In this document: piece after piece, positions 1 to 12,584 of the stretch | Numbering within the stretch: position 1 is the stretch's first letter | Layout of the letters: each line of letters begins with the position of its first letter | NCBI GenBank assembly: GCA_016858145.1 | Contig: JAEHOE010000018.1 | Location: 930,001-994,000, forward strand | Length of the DNA stretch: 64,000 nt | From: Edaphochlamys debaryana | Lineage: Eukaryota; Chlorophyta; Chlorophyceae; Chlamydomonadales | Direction of reading: 5' to 3' | Position numbers and translations under genes: made by a program | Notes under the pieces: generated by a model | Database searches by the model: none | What the model was told of the DNA's origin: nothing | The model's input: the letters and a program-made list of their open reading frames with translations, nothing else

Positions 1-3000
1 AAGGAGTCACACAGCCTCCGCCGGATACTGACCCTGGCCTCGGACACGGTCCCGAACCCTGCATCAAGCGCCGGCCAGCAGGGGCGCCCCTCCTCCTACA
101 ACCTGGCTCAGCAGCAGCGGGACGTATTCCTTATCGACTCCACCCCCGCGCGCTCCGCCCTCTCCAACGGCCTCATGTCTCAAACCGTGGCAGCACCAGG
201 GCCCGCGCTGGTCGCCCGGCCCTTCCGGCTGTCCAACACGCTGTTTCAGGCCATGACGGAGGTCCCACGGGAGGGACGGGACTTACCCATCGTCGTCCCC
301 GTCCCAGCTGTGGATGACCTCAGCGCTGTTGTGCCCCGGCCGCCGTCCGTGGTCCGCGTGACGTCTGGTCCTCAGGGGCTCGCCGCCCCGCCCATGCTCC
401 CCCCTCCTTCGGTCGAGGGCGGCGTGCTGGCGGGGCTGTGCGTGCGTGACTGCGCGCGTCACGTGCAGGACGAGCGGCAGCCCAGCCGTGACGTGATGAT
501 GCTGGGCAGCGGCGGGGCGCAGTCGCTGGTGCTTGTGGGCATGGAGGCGGGCGAGGGCGCCGTGCTGGGGGGTGTACCTGGCCTTCCCCACGCCCACCAC
601 CGCGCCGCTGCTCGAGGCGGTGCGGGAGGGGTGCAGCGCGCTGCTGGCAAAGGTGAGGGCCGAGAGGATGCGGTTACCGAGGCTGAGGTCTAGCTGAGAC
701 CCCGCTGTGGTCGAAGAAACTGCAAAGCCGTCGTCAGCCGGTACTGCCAATCCTGACCTTTAGTCATGAACTATGACTCATGTCCGGTTTTGCCTGTTTC
801 CCTTGCAGGTCCTGGCGTCGCACGTGCGGTACCGGCTGCGCAGCCCCGAGCTGGCCTCCGAGTGGGAGACGCTGCTGGCGGGAGTGCCGGGGGCCTACGT
901 GTCAGTGTCTCGCGGTGGCGGCCCCGTCCACCCCTCTTGCGGGACCCAGCCGGGCGAGGCCGCGGAGGCCCTGCTCGAACACCCCCCGCTCGGCAGCGCC
1001 CGACGGACCCCGTCCAACAACGGCCACAACGTCAGCGGCTCGCACGCCAAGGTGCCGCACGTGGCACCTCCCTCGCCCCTCCCGCCCCTGTCACCATCTG
1101 CCTCCGCCTCCCACGCCGCAGCCTCCCCGCGGCGGCCCCCCAGCACCAATCACACCCTCGGCAGCCCGCGGACCCCCCAGGACCTGTCCCGCCGCCGCTC
1201 CCTCGTCCGCGACCTCCTCAACACCATTGTGGGCAACAACTCCCACACCCCCGAAGGCAAGGGCGGTGCTGGTTCGGCCAAACGCGCCAATGGAGCGGAA
1301 AGCGGCGTCCAAGGGCAGGACGACGAGGCCAGTTGGCCCACGGCCCCCAGCGGCGAGCAGGGGGACATCGAGGACAGCGCCAACGGCAACACGGCGGGCG
1401 CGGGTACGCCGGCGCTCCTGACCGTGCACGACCTGGAGGAGACGTACGAGAGCTGGGGCATGCGCGCGCAGATGGGCGCGCTGGTGGAGTCCATCATGAG
1501 GACCACGCTGCGGAGCAACGACGCAAACGCGACGGGGGACGGGCTGGCGTTGTGAGTGCGGACGGGGCGGAGGGGCGGGGCGGGGCGGGGTGCTGGAGGC
1601 TGCCGGTGTGAGGTCTTTGGGGGCTGTGTGTTTGCCCCTGCTGTGGTGTGCTGTGGTGTGGCCCGCGGGCTGACGCGTGCCGGGTCTGTCCTGTACCCCC
1701 TCCCCCCCCCCGCAGCCCCGACCACGCCAGCCGCGCCACCGAGGGCCTCGAGGAGCTGCAGCTGAGCGCGGTGCTGGGGCAGGGCGCCAGCGGGGTGGTG
1801 CTGCAGGGCACGCTGGGGTGCGCACCGGTGGCCGTCAAGCTCATCGAGATGCCGGACGCGGTGGGTGGAGCGATGGCGGGGGGCACGGGCGCGGGGAGGG
1901 AGTTGGAGCCTAAGTCCATAGGAGTGGATGAGGCTCAAGTGCCATCAAGCGTCAACTAGCAGTTGCAAAGCTGGTTCAACATAAACGGCTACACATCTTC
2001 GACTTCCTTGCTGCCGCCCACAGGATGTGTCTGGCTTCCGGCCCGGCGACAAACCGTCCATCGCAACTGCGCCGGAGCTGGAGGGCCTGCCGGGGGCCAA
2101 GCCGGCCGGCGACTCGGAGGATCGGCGGCAGCAGGAGACCCGCGCTCGCCGCGACCTGCTCCGCAACGCCATGGAGGTGGCCGTCATGCGCAGCGTGTGC
2201 CACGTCAACATACTGCAGGTGGGAACAGGGGCTGCTAGGGTGTTGAGGGCTGCCAGGGTGTGCGTTGACCTAGCTTAGTGCTCACCTGCTAGCCCGTTTT
2301 TCGCCCGCACGCTTCTCTGCCGCCCCCAGGCGCTGGGTTTCTACGACAATGTGGTCATGGAGCGGCACGAGGGGCAGCAGGGCACCATCAGCCTCAGGAG
2401 GGTGCACCAGCAACACCAGGCACCGCTGCAGCACCTGGCCGGCGTGGGAGGTGGGTGGCCCGCGCCGCCCTGCTTCCTGAACCCTAATCCTGAACACTTC
2501 TGTGCGTACCACTGCTCTCGAGGTAGCCTGCCCAGCCCTCGCTGCAAGCGCGCTGTAAGCGTTCATGTGCTCACGGCCCGTCCGCCTTCCGGCAAAACTC
2601 ACAGGTGGCGCCGCGACTGCGTCGCCCGTGTGCACTGCCATCGTGATGGAGATGTGCGACCGCGGATCGCTGGTGGACGCCCTGTATGCGCAGTCCTTCC
2701 CAGCGCTGCCCTCGCCGCCGCCGCACCCCAAGCAGTCAAACATGCTGACGGCGGGCGCGTCAATGCAGTACGCGCGGTATTGGAAGGTGGGCCGCGGGGT
2801 TGGGGGCCGTGGGGCGTAGGTGGTAGTCCAAGCACGCATGGGCGAAGGTCTCTTGAAAGTGCAAAACTCACGCCGAGATGCCCTCCCTTCCTGCCTGCCC
2901 CCAGGGCGTGTACATGACTCTGCTGGAGGTGGCCCTGGCCCTGCGGTACCTGCACGCAAGGCGCCTGGTGCACAGAGGTGAGGGGGGATGGGGCTGTACG

Positions 3001-4681
3001 GCAGGTCAGCGCGTACAGGCGCAAGGAGTCAAGCGCATCGTGTTGCACATTTCAGCATTGGCCCCGAGCTTGACCCTGGACTCATCCCTTCACGACACTC
3101 CCTGCCTGCAGACCTCAAGCCGGGCAACGTGCTCCTGCGCTCCAACGCGGGGGACACGCGCGGCTGGACGTGCAAGCTGGCGGACTTTGGTGCGTGGGGC
3201 GGTGCTGAGATTGGGTCAGTGCTTGGCAGGACCGTCCTTTTCCGTACCGCCCGTGCGTGTCAACTCCACACCAACCCCCAGCACCTCACCCATTGCAAAC
3301 CGCCTTCCGTTGCCACAGGGTTTGCACTCGTGCTCGACCAACGGCCGGAAGACGCCAGAAAAGTACGCGTCCGTACGAATGCCTGGTTGGGCCCCACGTA
3401 CGGCACCGTCTGGCACCCGACAAGGACCTCTTGCGACGGCTCCCATAAACATTGCCCTCGGCCCACCCAAAACCCTGCAGGACGCCGACCCATCGACCCC
3501 GGCCGTGGGCGCCCTGCGCGCCACCGTGTCGTGCAGCCGCCTGGCCGTGAGCGGCCCCGCCCTGGGTGGTGCGGCCGGCGGCCCTGCAGCGCGGGAGCCC
3601 AGCGGCTGGTTCGCGGTGCAGCAGCAGGCGGCCGGCACGTGAGTAAGGGGCGTAGGCGCTGGGGCAGGGGATGCACGTAGAATGCTGACTTCTTTACGCA
3701 CCTAGGAAACTTGTCACGTCTATTGAGAGAGACCTTCGTTCTGCCCGTGCTCTCCAGGGTGACGCACATGGCGCCGGAGGCTTTCCGCAAGAGTGCGTGG
3801 GCCTGCGGTTGATCAAGGATAGCTGACGAGGAAGAAGCAAGGGGGCACGGTTGCAGGACCTCACGAAGTGGACTGCAAGGGCTAGATAGACCAGCCCTGC
3901 CTCCACTTCGGACTGAAAGCTGCCCTCGCATGCAACCCTTCCCCAGACTGTCGTATCGACGCGAGCGTGGACGTCTTCTCCTTCGGCATCATAATGTGGG
4001 TTTGTGGGGTTGACTGGGGCCCAGCGCTGATGCTGTGAGCTTTAGGTGGGCCTGCTGGACCCCAGCTGATGCCCTGGCCCCATGTCCGTGCGCTTCCAGG
4101 TGGGAGATCGTGAGCGGACGCGGGCGCAGGCCTTACCCAGACTTGGCCCTGGCGGTGAGTGAAGAGACGGGGCTACTGGGGCAGTGGTCATCATGTGCTT
4201 CTGCAACTGCAAACAATGGCTGTGAGACGCGCGCGCGTGCTGATAGCCAGCTGATGACCCGCGCCAAGCTTGAGTTGACGCAAGGACTTTGGCTTGAGGG
4301 CATGGATGGTGCCTCACGCTAGCTCTCATGCTCCCCTCGCTGGCCCTCCTCAGGAGATTGGCGAGGCGGTGGGCAGCGGCATGCGCCCCATGTTTCCCGG
4401 CACAGACCACGTGCCTCTGTCGTACAGGCAAGTCCTGGGTGCCGGGGAGTGCGGAGGTTCGCCGTCCTGTCCTTCCGACACCCCATCACGCAGGCTCCCG
4501 CCTTTGCCGTGCCCATCGCTGCGTATGCTGCTCTGTTTATGGTGCGCGTTCCTGGTGTGTCTTTTTGCTCCGCAGGCAGCTGGCGGCGCTGTGCTGGTCT
4601 GCAGACCCGCAGCAGCGGCCGAGTGCGGCCGAGCTCGTGACAATGATCAAAGGCATGCTGGCGGCGGTCAAGTCTGGCTGA
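1..4681 (+). CDS. GAF-like/TKL-like protein kinase, 5' end missing
   Basis: Serine/threonine (TKL-like) kinase; the upstream part lies outside the window. Exons: 1-652, 809-1551, 1716-1860, 2024-2218, 2330-2450, 2605-2786, 2905-2977, 3112-3189, 3319-3362, 3481-3638, 3758-3792, 3947-3995, 4100-4154, 4354-4427, 4576-4681. The first two exons resemble the GAF-like sensory region placed before kinases in volvocine algae (family call is inference). Kinase motifs seen in order: glycine loop GQGASGVV, VAVKL lysine, hinge VMEMCDRGSL, catalytic HRDLKPGN, DFG, MAPEAF, DVFSFGIIMWEI, and the C-lobe Arg in QQRPS. All catalytic residues are present, so the kinase looks active. Frame changes by one base at a run of six G (567-572); removing one G gives 902 codons plus stop in the window. 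The intron at 4428-4575 has a GC donor. Short exon 3319-3362 is the least certain. Confidence 0.85.
567..572 (+). other. Apparent +1 frameshift in a six-G run
   Basis: Upstream of this run only frame 1 is open and protein-like (ending VGMEAGEGAVLG); downstream only frame 2 is protein-like (VYLAFPTPTTAPLLEAV) and joins the next exon in phase at 652/809. Five G instead of six would restore one frame. No GT-AG pair nearby explains the change. It may be an assembly or sequencing error in a homopolymer or a real mutation. Confidence 0.7.
4428..4575 (+). other. GC-AG intron in the kinase gene
   Basis: The exon ending TAC AG at 4427 is followed by GCAAGT, not GT, and the acceptor is CGCAG at 4571-4575. 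Splicing here joins YR to QLAALCW in frame and completes the kinase C-lobe. Same type as the introns at 10448-10631 and 61544-61342 (minus strand). Confidence 0.75.
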
Positions 4682-7539
4682 GGCTTGGGTGACGATAATG
4701 CGACCGACGGAGGGATCCTCGGCCGTGCGGCCTCAGAGGAGGCCGACCGGCTCATCAAGCAGCATGAGGGTATGGTTTACCACAACGCATGCCGAAAGAT
4801 GAGGAGCACGTGCCGCTGGCAGGCCATGTGCATCGCAAGCACGTGCTCCAGACGGACGGTGGAGCGGGCGGCGTAAGGCCACAGCAACGGAATGCATGGG
4901 GGGCATGTCACTGTCCGTCGTCTGACGGGCACACTACCATTCAAGCGCAGCGGTGCCCCTGGTGTGAGCGGCCCTTATCGGCGGCGCTGCGCTGATTCCT
5001 TCATGATGATCGTACGGCAAGGCTAGAGCTGACGGCAGATTAAGAATTACAACGCACCAAGTGTCCTTTTTAAAAGCTGAGGGGTTATAGAGCACCCCAC
5101 TTGAATAGCCATTCGGCGGGTGCGGCTGTTGCGTGCAAGTTAGTCAAGGTTCCCTATGAAACACGGGCGGGTCACTATGCTAGCTCATTGTGTGAAGGCT
5201 ATCATATTGCGTGCGACTGTGTGCTGCAGGAGAGTGCAGCTGGGTTCGGTTGACTGGGAATGGTTGACTGGGTTCAGTGCGGAAGCTCGGTCGAAAGCTG
5301 TGTCAGAGCTCGTGCGGGTTACGTATGGCTGCATGCGCAGTGTGGTTCGTCGTCAAGGTGGGCCCGCATGTCCGTGCGTCCGCTCTGCGTACGAAATGGC
5401 GCTGAGCCCCAGGAGTGGGGCCCCGGTGGCAGCGGCAGGGTTTACTATGTGTACTGGCAGGTATCGAGGGGATCGCTGCATGGGCCTGTCTGTGGGCTGG
5501 AGCCACGGAGTACCGGTAGCCGTGTGGTTTGGGCCCGAGGGCGGGCCAAGTGCCAGGGTGTTTGGAGCCATGGCCAGGCGCTTGGAGTATGGATTGTTAA
5601 AAGATGGGGTTAGCCGCTTTGCGGGTCTGGAGGCCAAGCCTGGGAGGGGGTATTGCATGGCTGCAGACGGATGGCGGGAAGGACTGGGGTGCGGGGCTGG
5701 CGGGGTGTGCTCGCCTGGAACAGGCGCAGGCTGGCGGCTGGGCTGCCGGCGCACGAGCCCGCTGCCGAGGCGGGTGCCGCCCCAGCGCAAGAGGAACCGG
5801 TGGACTCGGAGGGCTCCGGCGGCTCGGCCTTGCAGGGCTCGGGCAACGACGGCGGGGGCTCCGAGTGAGCAGGCTGCAGGGCCGGCGTGGCACGTTACCG
5901 ATTTCTTCTGCTTGCTTGTCGGCCAGGTGATGCGTTGCGGGCATTTATTGCATGGGGAATTGGGATTATGCAAGCCTTAAGGGTGGACGACCGTCAGGTC
6001 TTGTCTTAATGCTGACCTCCTCTGTCTTCTCAATTGATGGGGGCCCTTGGAAGCTAGGTCTGGCCGTGTTGGCTAAACCGAGCAGCGCTCACCGCTTGTT
6101 GGTTTGAGCAGGTGCGTGTGTCTGCGGTGTTGCTTTGCTGGCCTCGCTGACGCTATTCGGCTCATCGACACGTGCATGTGGCATCAAGAGCAGTGCGTGG
6201 CCGTAAGCGGGTTGGGAGGCTGTCTAGGTGAGGTGCCCTGAGCAGAGAAGAGGAGTTGTGTGGCGCCAGTGGTTTGATCGATTATTGAATCCTTATTTGA
6301 GTCGTTGTGGCGATGGCTGGTTTCGTAATAGCAGTAGACGTGACCTGCATTTTGGGGCTGAGAACAATTGCCTTGTGGGCAATCGTGTGGGGGTCTTGTG
6401 TGCGGCAGTAACACGTCCCTGGGGCACCCTTGCGCGGTGGCAGCCTTGGTTTGCCAAGGGTGGCACTTTCTGGTAGGGGCACAAACCAAGAGGTGGCTGC
6501 CGGTTAGATCCTTGAAGTGTCCGCATATTGATATGTCCTGCCATAGCGCATTAACCTGGCTGCAAGGCTGGCTTGGCGAAGACTGGATGCACAGCACAGA
6601 AGCCATTTGCCCCGAGCGACTGGCCCCAGTGTCCAAGGCGCACTTGTATGGAGACCCTTGTTCATTGGTTGCCCGTGAACGTCTTCGGTGGCAATGAGCG
6701 GTTGATTCGTGCAACTGGCAAGTATTCAATCCACAATGGTTTTGAGCTGGGTTGGCGGGGGTCACGGCACCGGGTGGACGGGGGCCGGTCCCACCCCCAG
6801 CCCGACTGAGGTTGAAGCCCAGCCCGAACCGCCCCGCACCCCAGACGATATGACACTCCTCTAGGTACCAAGGCGGGGCGGATGGGTTGGAGCCACTTGC
6901 AGGCTCGTAGCTCAGGCTTGCCGGGACCAGCGCTGTGAGAGGCACTGAGGGGCACGAGCACGAGCACACGTGCCGACACGTGCATCGTATGGCCGAGTCT
7001 GGCATGCGCGGGCGAGGGGGCCTCCCTGGGCCTCGAGGGAGGTTCCTTAGCATGGTAGCACTGTACTGCTGGCGTGGATGTCTGATACGGGTGATAAGGA
7101 GTCTCAAGGCCGAAGCCGCCCAAATATGTTGGCTGACATGTTTATTTGTACAATTCACCGTGCAATTGTATTGCCTGGTGGTGGCCACCTTCCGCTTTTG
7201 CATACAGCTGCATGCCCCTACAACTGCTTCTATACGTGTAACGCTGCTCGGCGCGTCCGAAACAGCGGTCCGCACGGCGGTCGGTCTGGACTGGAAGATG
7301 GAAGCCCTTTATTAGCTAAATGTGCGGCATCAAAACGAATACTGCATCCTGCGCCTAGCCCGCTCCACCGTCGCTGCAAGCCACGTGCACATCGCGTGCA
7401 ACTTGGGCTCAGCTTGCCAAGACAGTCGGCCCGTCGACCAATTGACGGTCTCCGCACGCCGCACTCGTTGCACTCGTGCACTGGATTGGGCGGTAGACCT
7501 GTGCGTAATTGCTGCGTTTGCAACAACAATTGTGCAAGC
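4682..7539. other. Long gene-poor stretch (3' UTR plus promoter region)
   Basis: About 2.9 kb between the kinase stop and the start of the transporter gene. Base composition falls, with many more A/T-rich segments from about 5990 to 7540. The only TGTAA I found on the plus strand is 7237-7241, far from the kinase stop. Several open frames exist (274 codons at 5156-5980 on plus, 363 codons at 7275-6184 on minus), but none shows a recognisable domain. A short protein-like open segment ends at a stop at 5866-5868 (AEAGAAPAQEEPVDSEGSGG then a Gly/Ser end) and could be an orphan last exon. No tRNA or clear transposon ends seen. Confidence 0.45.
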
Positions 7540-10500
7540 ATGTCTCAACTGGCGCGCGAGGTGGTCTTAGGGTCGACGTCGGGTGCGCATGAAGCGGCGG
7601 ACTTTACCCGATCGCAAGGGGAAATCAGGCAGGCGCCACGGCACGAGGTCACTGACGACGTAGAGTCAGCGGCCGCGCTGCTCGGCTCGTCGGAGCGAAG
7701 TGAAGTCGCGGATGCGGCAGGAGGACGGGAGGGTCGCGCCGGCGAGAAAGAGGCCTTCTCAAGCCGAGTGCGCATCGGTGAGGGTTTGCGAGGCGGTGCA
7801 TCTGGGTGATTCGCAGTAGCGGGGGCGGAGGTGGCACGCCCCTGCCCCGTGCCTGGGGAAGCGACCTGAGGCCTTTCGTCCCCCGCTCGTCCCCCTAGGC
7901 ATCCGTGCTTCGTGGGTTGTCAACTGCCTGCTCTTGGTCTCCAAGACGGCTGTGTTTGTGCTGTCCGGCTCCTATGCCGTGCTGGCAGCAGCCGTGGACA
8001 GGTAAATGCGTTGGGGCGCTGGCTACAGTGGGAAAGGCGACAAGTAAACCCACCGTAACCTACCTGCCCGTGCTCCCCAGCCTCGTGGACCTCCTGAGCC
8101 AAGCCGTGCTGGCAACCGCCGAGTACCAAGTGGCGAGGTGAGCGCTTGCCCAGCCACGCAACCCCTAACCAATGAGGCCGGCAGCGCACAGCACGGGCCC
8201 AGTGCCTGCGGAGTACGCAAGACCGCACGAGGGTGGCCGGCACGGCGCGGAAAGGGACCGGGCGTCGGTTGCCGGTTGCAGCGGACTGGCAGAGTTTGGC
8301 GTGAGCGCTTGAGACGGGATGAAGACGGCCAGATGCGCCTGCATTCCTGTCGCCAGGGGTCTGCTGTGGATTCGGCCTGGTCACGGGGCCCTCCCCTGCT
8401 TCCTCCCCCCGCCCAGGTTCGACCAGCGCTACCCGATCGGCCGAACCCGGTAGGCGCTGCTTCGTCCCCACCGTACAGTAGCGCCAGACAGGGTGGGCTA
8501 ATGGCAGACCCCAAGGCACGCAAGTTGGTAGCTAAACCATAGCCCAGCCTGTCAGGCCGTCCCCGCACGCAGCAGCGACGCCCCCGCGCCCATGTCCCTG
8601 ACACCACCCGCGGCCCCCGCCGCCAGGCTGTCGGAGCTGTCGGTCATTGCGTGTGCGTGCATCATGTTCGTCTCCACCTGCATGGTCCTGCGGGACGCGG
8701 CGGGGGCCATCTGGAGCGGCCTCCACGGTGAGCAGGGGCCAGGGGGAGAAGGGGAAGAGGGGGGGAGTGCCGTTGGGGGCGGGGGGCTGCTATTGAGGGT
8801 ATGCATGGCGAGACGGCGTCACGAGGGTCGGATGGGCTGGTCGGGGCGTCCGCAGTAACGCGGGCGGCCCGCCCCTTCCGCCTCCCGGCCGCGTGCAGGC
8901 CGCCTGCCCGACCTGCACGTGGATGCCGTACTGTTCGTCGTACTGGGAGGCGCCACGTTCTTCAAGCTGCTGCTGTACGTGTACTGCCGTGCGCTGCGGA
9001 AGAACCCCATCATGGTGGGAGCGGGGTGTAAGGGGGGAGTCGGGGCTGAGCTGGAGGGGTTGGGGGTGGGGGGCAGGGGTGAGAGGTGGGGGGGAGCGGG
9101 GCCGCGAGGGCTATGCAAGGCAAGGCCCAATGGCCCATGCGGCCGCAGAGCCTTGCCTCTCCGCCTCCAACTTCCACCCGCCTCACATGCTCTCCCGCCA
9201 AACACACATCCACAGGGGCATTACCAACACGCTCACCCATACACAGCACGCTCGCCCCCCAAGGCCAGCCTCCGCTCACATGTGACCCCCCGCCTCCCCC
9301 GCCCCCCAGCTTGCCCTGTCCGAGGACCACCTCAACGACGTGCAGTCCAACCTGGCGGCCATTGCGGGGGCGGCCATCGCCGGCTTCTGGCCCAAGCTCT
9401 GGTGGGCGGTAAGTCACATGTGGGCGGCGCTTACAAGGTGGTCCGGTGTCTTGCGTACGGCAACAAAGGGGCCCCTCGCGCAGCAGAGGTTCCTAGCGAG
9501 GGCTTTGCCATGACCTGGTCACGAGCGCCTGCCCCCCTTCCGCCTGCCTCCGCCCTGACAGGACCCCGTGGTTGCCATTATCTTCTCCCTGATCATCATC
9601 AAGGGCTGGATCGGGATCTGCTGGGAGCAGGTGCGGATCTACACGGGTGGATTTGCTGGGATGGCGAGCTCCGTGCCCGGCCTTCCGGGGCTTCTTAGGG
9701 CGGGACTGGCGTGCGGGGCCCAAGTCGCCCGCTGTCGCATGTGTCGAAGCGTTTCCCCCTGCTTCTGTGTTGGTTGATCCCCTCGCCACCGTCCTGCTCC
9801 TTTGTTCGCCGGTCTCCATTCCCAGGCCCAAAAGGTGATTGGCGTGGCCGCACCCGACGAGCTGGTGGAGGAGGTGACGACTGTGACCACATCCCACCAC
9901 TCGGCCATGCAGGTGGGCTGGGGGCTGGGCTGCTTGGATGCATTGGAGGGCACTCCTTCCCATCCACGCTCACATTGTCTGGCCCCCTGCCTCAGGTGCT
10001 CTCCCCGGTGCCGCGGTGCGCCTCCCATCCTCAGGATCCTCATACTGTACCCATGCTTGCTGCCACTTGCCCTCCGCCCCTCCGTCTCTCCCTCTTACCC
10101 TGAACTGCCCTCCTACACCCAGAAGTCTGTCTCCGGCTGCGGGCACATGAGCCTCCACCCCTCTAACGTCTCTTGGATAACACATCCCACCCCTCTCGCC
10201 GAAATCAAGGCATCCACAACCCCGCTGTTGGATTCATGCCGGGACCGTGGGCCACCAAGCTGCTCCCCCTGCCCACCTAAAGCCCGCCGTCTCCCGACCC
10301 TCCCCCCTTTCGCCCCCCCGCCCCCAGCTGGACCGCGTGACTGCCTACCACCACGGCTCCAACGTGGCCGTGGAGGTGGAGGTGCTGCTGCCGCCCGACA
10401 TGAGCGTGCGGGAGAGCCATGACATTGCGCTGGCGCTGCAGCACAAGGCAAGGGGGTGGGGCCGTGTTCATGTGGGCCGGGTGTGCAGAGGAGGAGAGCG

Positions 10501-11061
10501 GAGCAGGCGCCACTGGGGCTTGGCTGTGCAGCGGTACCGGTAATGTCCTCGAGGCGGCTGACAGGGGTGATGGCATGCGGCCGGAACGCAGGGGCAAAAT
10601 CATGTCCTGGTGTGGGGCCCTTGCCCGGCAGATCGAGGCGATCGAGAGCGTGGAGCGGGCGTTCGTGCACGTGGACTACGAGCGCCGGCAGCTGGAAGAA
10701 CACAAGGTGGGATCTGGGATGGCGGGGCAGTGATTGGACGAGGGGCGTGCATGCCCTTGACGGGCCTTCATGCTGGCCCCATCCCGTGCTCCCTGGCGTC
10801 GCTTGATACAACCCCAGGTGGAATGCCTTCGTGCCCTATGCCCACAACTAAGCGAGCTTCGTTTGCTTGGTGTGTTTTTTTTTACCCCAGGTGGAGCGCA
10901 ACCTCAAGCTGGGCGAGCGGGACGTCATGAAGCCCCTGGACGTGACCCACATCGACCAGGCCCAACTCCTGCCCACCTCGCCGTCCGCCGCCACCGCCGC
11001 CGCCGATGGCCCTGCCGCGTCAGCCCCTTCGGCCAGCCCCTCTGGCCGCAACGGGAGCTAG
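7540..11061 (+). CDS. MTP: Mn-type cation diffusion facilitator (metal tolerance protein)
   Basis: Proton-coupled efflux carrier of the CDF family, expected to move Mn2+ out of the cytosol into vacuole, Golgi or other compartments. Exons: 7540-7777, 7899-8001, 8081-8137, 8417-8449, 8627-8727, 8899-9014, 9310-9408, 9562-9630, 9826-9912, 10328-10447, 10632-10706, 10891-11061; 422 residues, a normal size. The N-terminal 80 residues are hydrophilic; membrane segments start near residue 85. Metal-site motifs are DSLVD (D113, D117) in TM2 and DHLND (D222, D226) in TM5. The DxxxD/DxxxD pattern marks the Mn subgroup, whereas Zn members have HxxxD. FDQRYPIGRTR is the usual loop after TM2. The C-terminal cytoplasmic domain (about 273-400) holds YHHGSNVAVEVEVLLP and a His/Asp pair (HVD). 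The start at 7540 is the last ATG before the conserved part; the frame is open further upstream. One intron (10448-10631) has a GC donor. Confidence 0.93.
10448..10631 (+). other. GC-AG intron in the CDF transporter gene
   Basis: The exon ends CAC AAG at 10447 and the intron begins GCAAGG; the acceptor is CCGGCAG at 10625-10631. Joining QHK to IEAIES in phase keeps the conserved CDF C-terminal domain intact. No GT donor close by gives the same protein. Confidence 0.75.
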
Positions 11062-12584
11062 GGCGGCACGGCTTGCCCGTATCGAGCTCCTCCTTGCCTC
11101 GGCGGGGGCGTCAAGATTGCCACGGGGGCGGGGGACGGAGTGGTCGTTCAGCAGCTGGGCCGCTGAGGTTCTGCATTGCGACTTGGCACAAGGGAAGGGC
11201 CTCCGCTGGCCCGCACGCGGGAAGGGGCCCTCCGCCAACGTGCCTGCCCCAATGGATGGGTGAAGCAGGAGAACAGCTGGCACAGAGGAAGCGCCAGATC
11301 ACCGGCTTGGAGCATTGGAAGGATGCCGTATCGCTGGGGGTGGGGGGGGGGTTCTATCTTCGTTTGGTGCATGCCAAGGCCAAGGCTGGTCATCGACGGT
11401 CACGCTGGGTCACGCTCGACAATAATGAAAGCTCGTCATGGATCGTCAAGCTCTGCATGGTTGCGGCGTGGTGTGCTCATTGTATGATTACTACTGGTAC
11501 CTCCCTGTCGCCAGCAGGAAATCCTGCTGCTAGGGCTGGGCTCAGTGTTCGGGCATGTGGGGGGCGGGATGGTGCGGCGTTAGAATGTGGCTGGTAACTG
11601 TACTGCTGTGTCTGTTGTACTGACGTACTGCTTGTGGGGGTCCTGGGGTGAGTTTGGGCGGCGCAAGAAGGTTCGATGTCCCCCGTGAACCAGGGTGTTG
11701 CTGTTGCGACTGTTGGACCCTGGGACCAGAACTGGTGCTGAGGAGCCCAGGGTTCCAGCCAACACTGCAAGGCGGCTTCGGGCCAAGGCCCTACAAGACT
11801 TCAAAAGGGTCAGCGTTGGCGCGTGGGAGGAGATTTCGGGACTGAAGGCTGGCCTGCAAGAAAGGCAAGGCTGAGGAAGGGAGGTGAGGGCCCTGGGGCT
11901 GGGGGCGAGACAGACAAGGCAGGCAGTCAGTCCACTGCAAGGCGTGCTGCCTCGTCCATGAGAGCCGTCCACCTCAGTGCAATCCGGCTGCCCCAACCCG
12001 AACTCTTTCACAAGCACAACACAATCCTGACGCCGCTCAGGTATTTGGATAGTCGGGCCAGCGAAGCCCCGCGATGCCGCCAAAATCCGCGTCGACGCCA
12101 CGGCAGCGAAAGGACCCGGCCGGCCGGGTCCGCGGCCATATCTTGACACCGCTGTCTCATTTGGATGCTGCTGAATGATAGCTGGTGATCGGGCCTGCTC
12201 CGTCGCCCCGCCCCGCCGATGGCCGCGACCGCGCTGCGACTCTAGCCTGGCGGGCCCGCTGAGCTCCTCACTTAAGCACAGGTGGTACAGGGTGTAGCGA
12301 TACAAGTTCAGGCTGAGCTGGTTCGCCTCCAAAGCGCTTCACAGGACATGACGCTTCCAACGAACGGTACAGCAGCTTGACGGGTTCGCGCTCTGAGCCC
12401 GCTCAGGCGCAGGCGAGGGAGCAGAGTACTAGAGGCGCACTACGTATCACACTCTCACCACCGCTTACGTCTTAAACGCCGCGCAGCAGAGCAGCGACCC
12501 AACCCGCGTCAACTCTCTTACTTCTCACTGTTTACCAGTACTTGCCTGTCTCCCTATATAGAATGAAGAAGAAATAGAGGAGGT
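11062..12584. other. Intergenic: 3' UTR of transporter and promoter of NACHT gene
   Basis: About 1.5 kb with no recognisable coding exon. No TGTAA motif was found on the plus strand downstream of the transporter stop, so its 3' end cannot be placed. The open frame on the minus strand (12332-11580) shows no domain. No repeats or RNA genes seen. Confidence 0.4.

Noticed and set aside
5156..5980. 274-codon open frame on the plus strand
   Set aside because: Overlaps two other long frames of similar quality and has no motif; composition-driven.
6184..7275. 363-codon open frame on the minus strand
   Set aside because: No recognised domain, Cys/His/Pro scatter without pattern, no supporting splice or promoter context; likely chance in a gene-poor stretch.
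11671..11682. tRNA B-box-like GGTTCGATGTCC
   Set aside because: No A box or cloverleaf in the preceding 60 bases.
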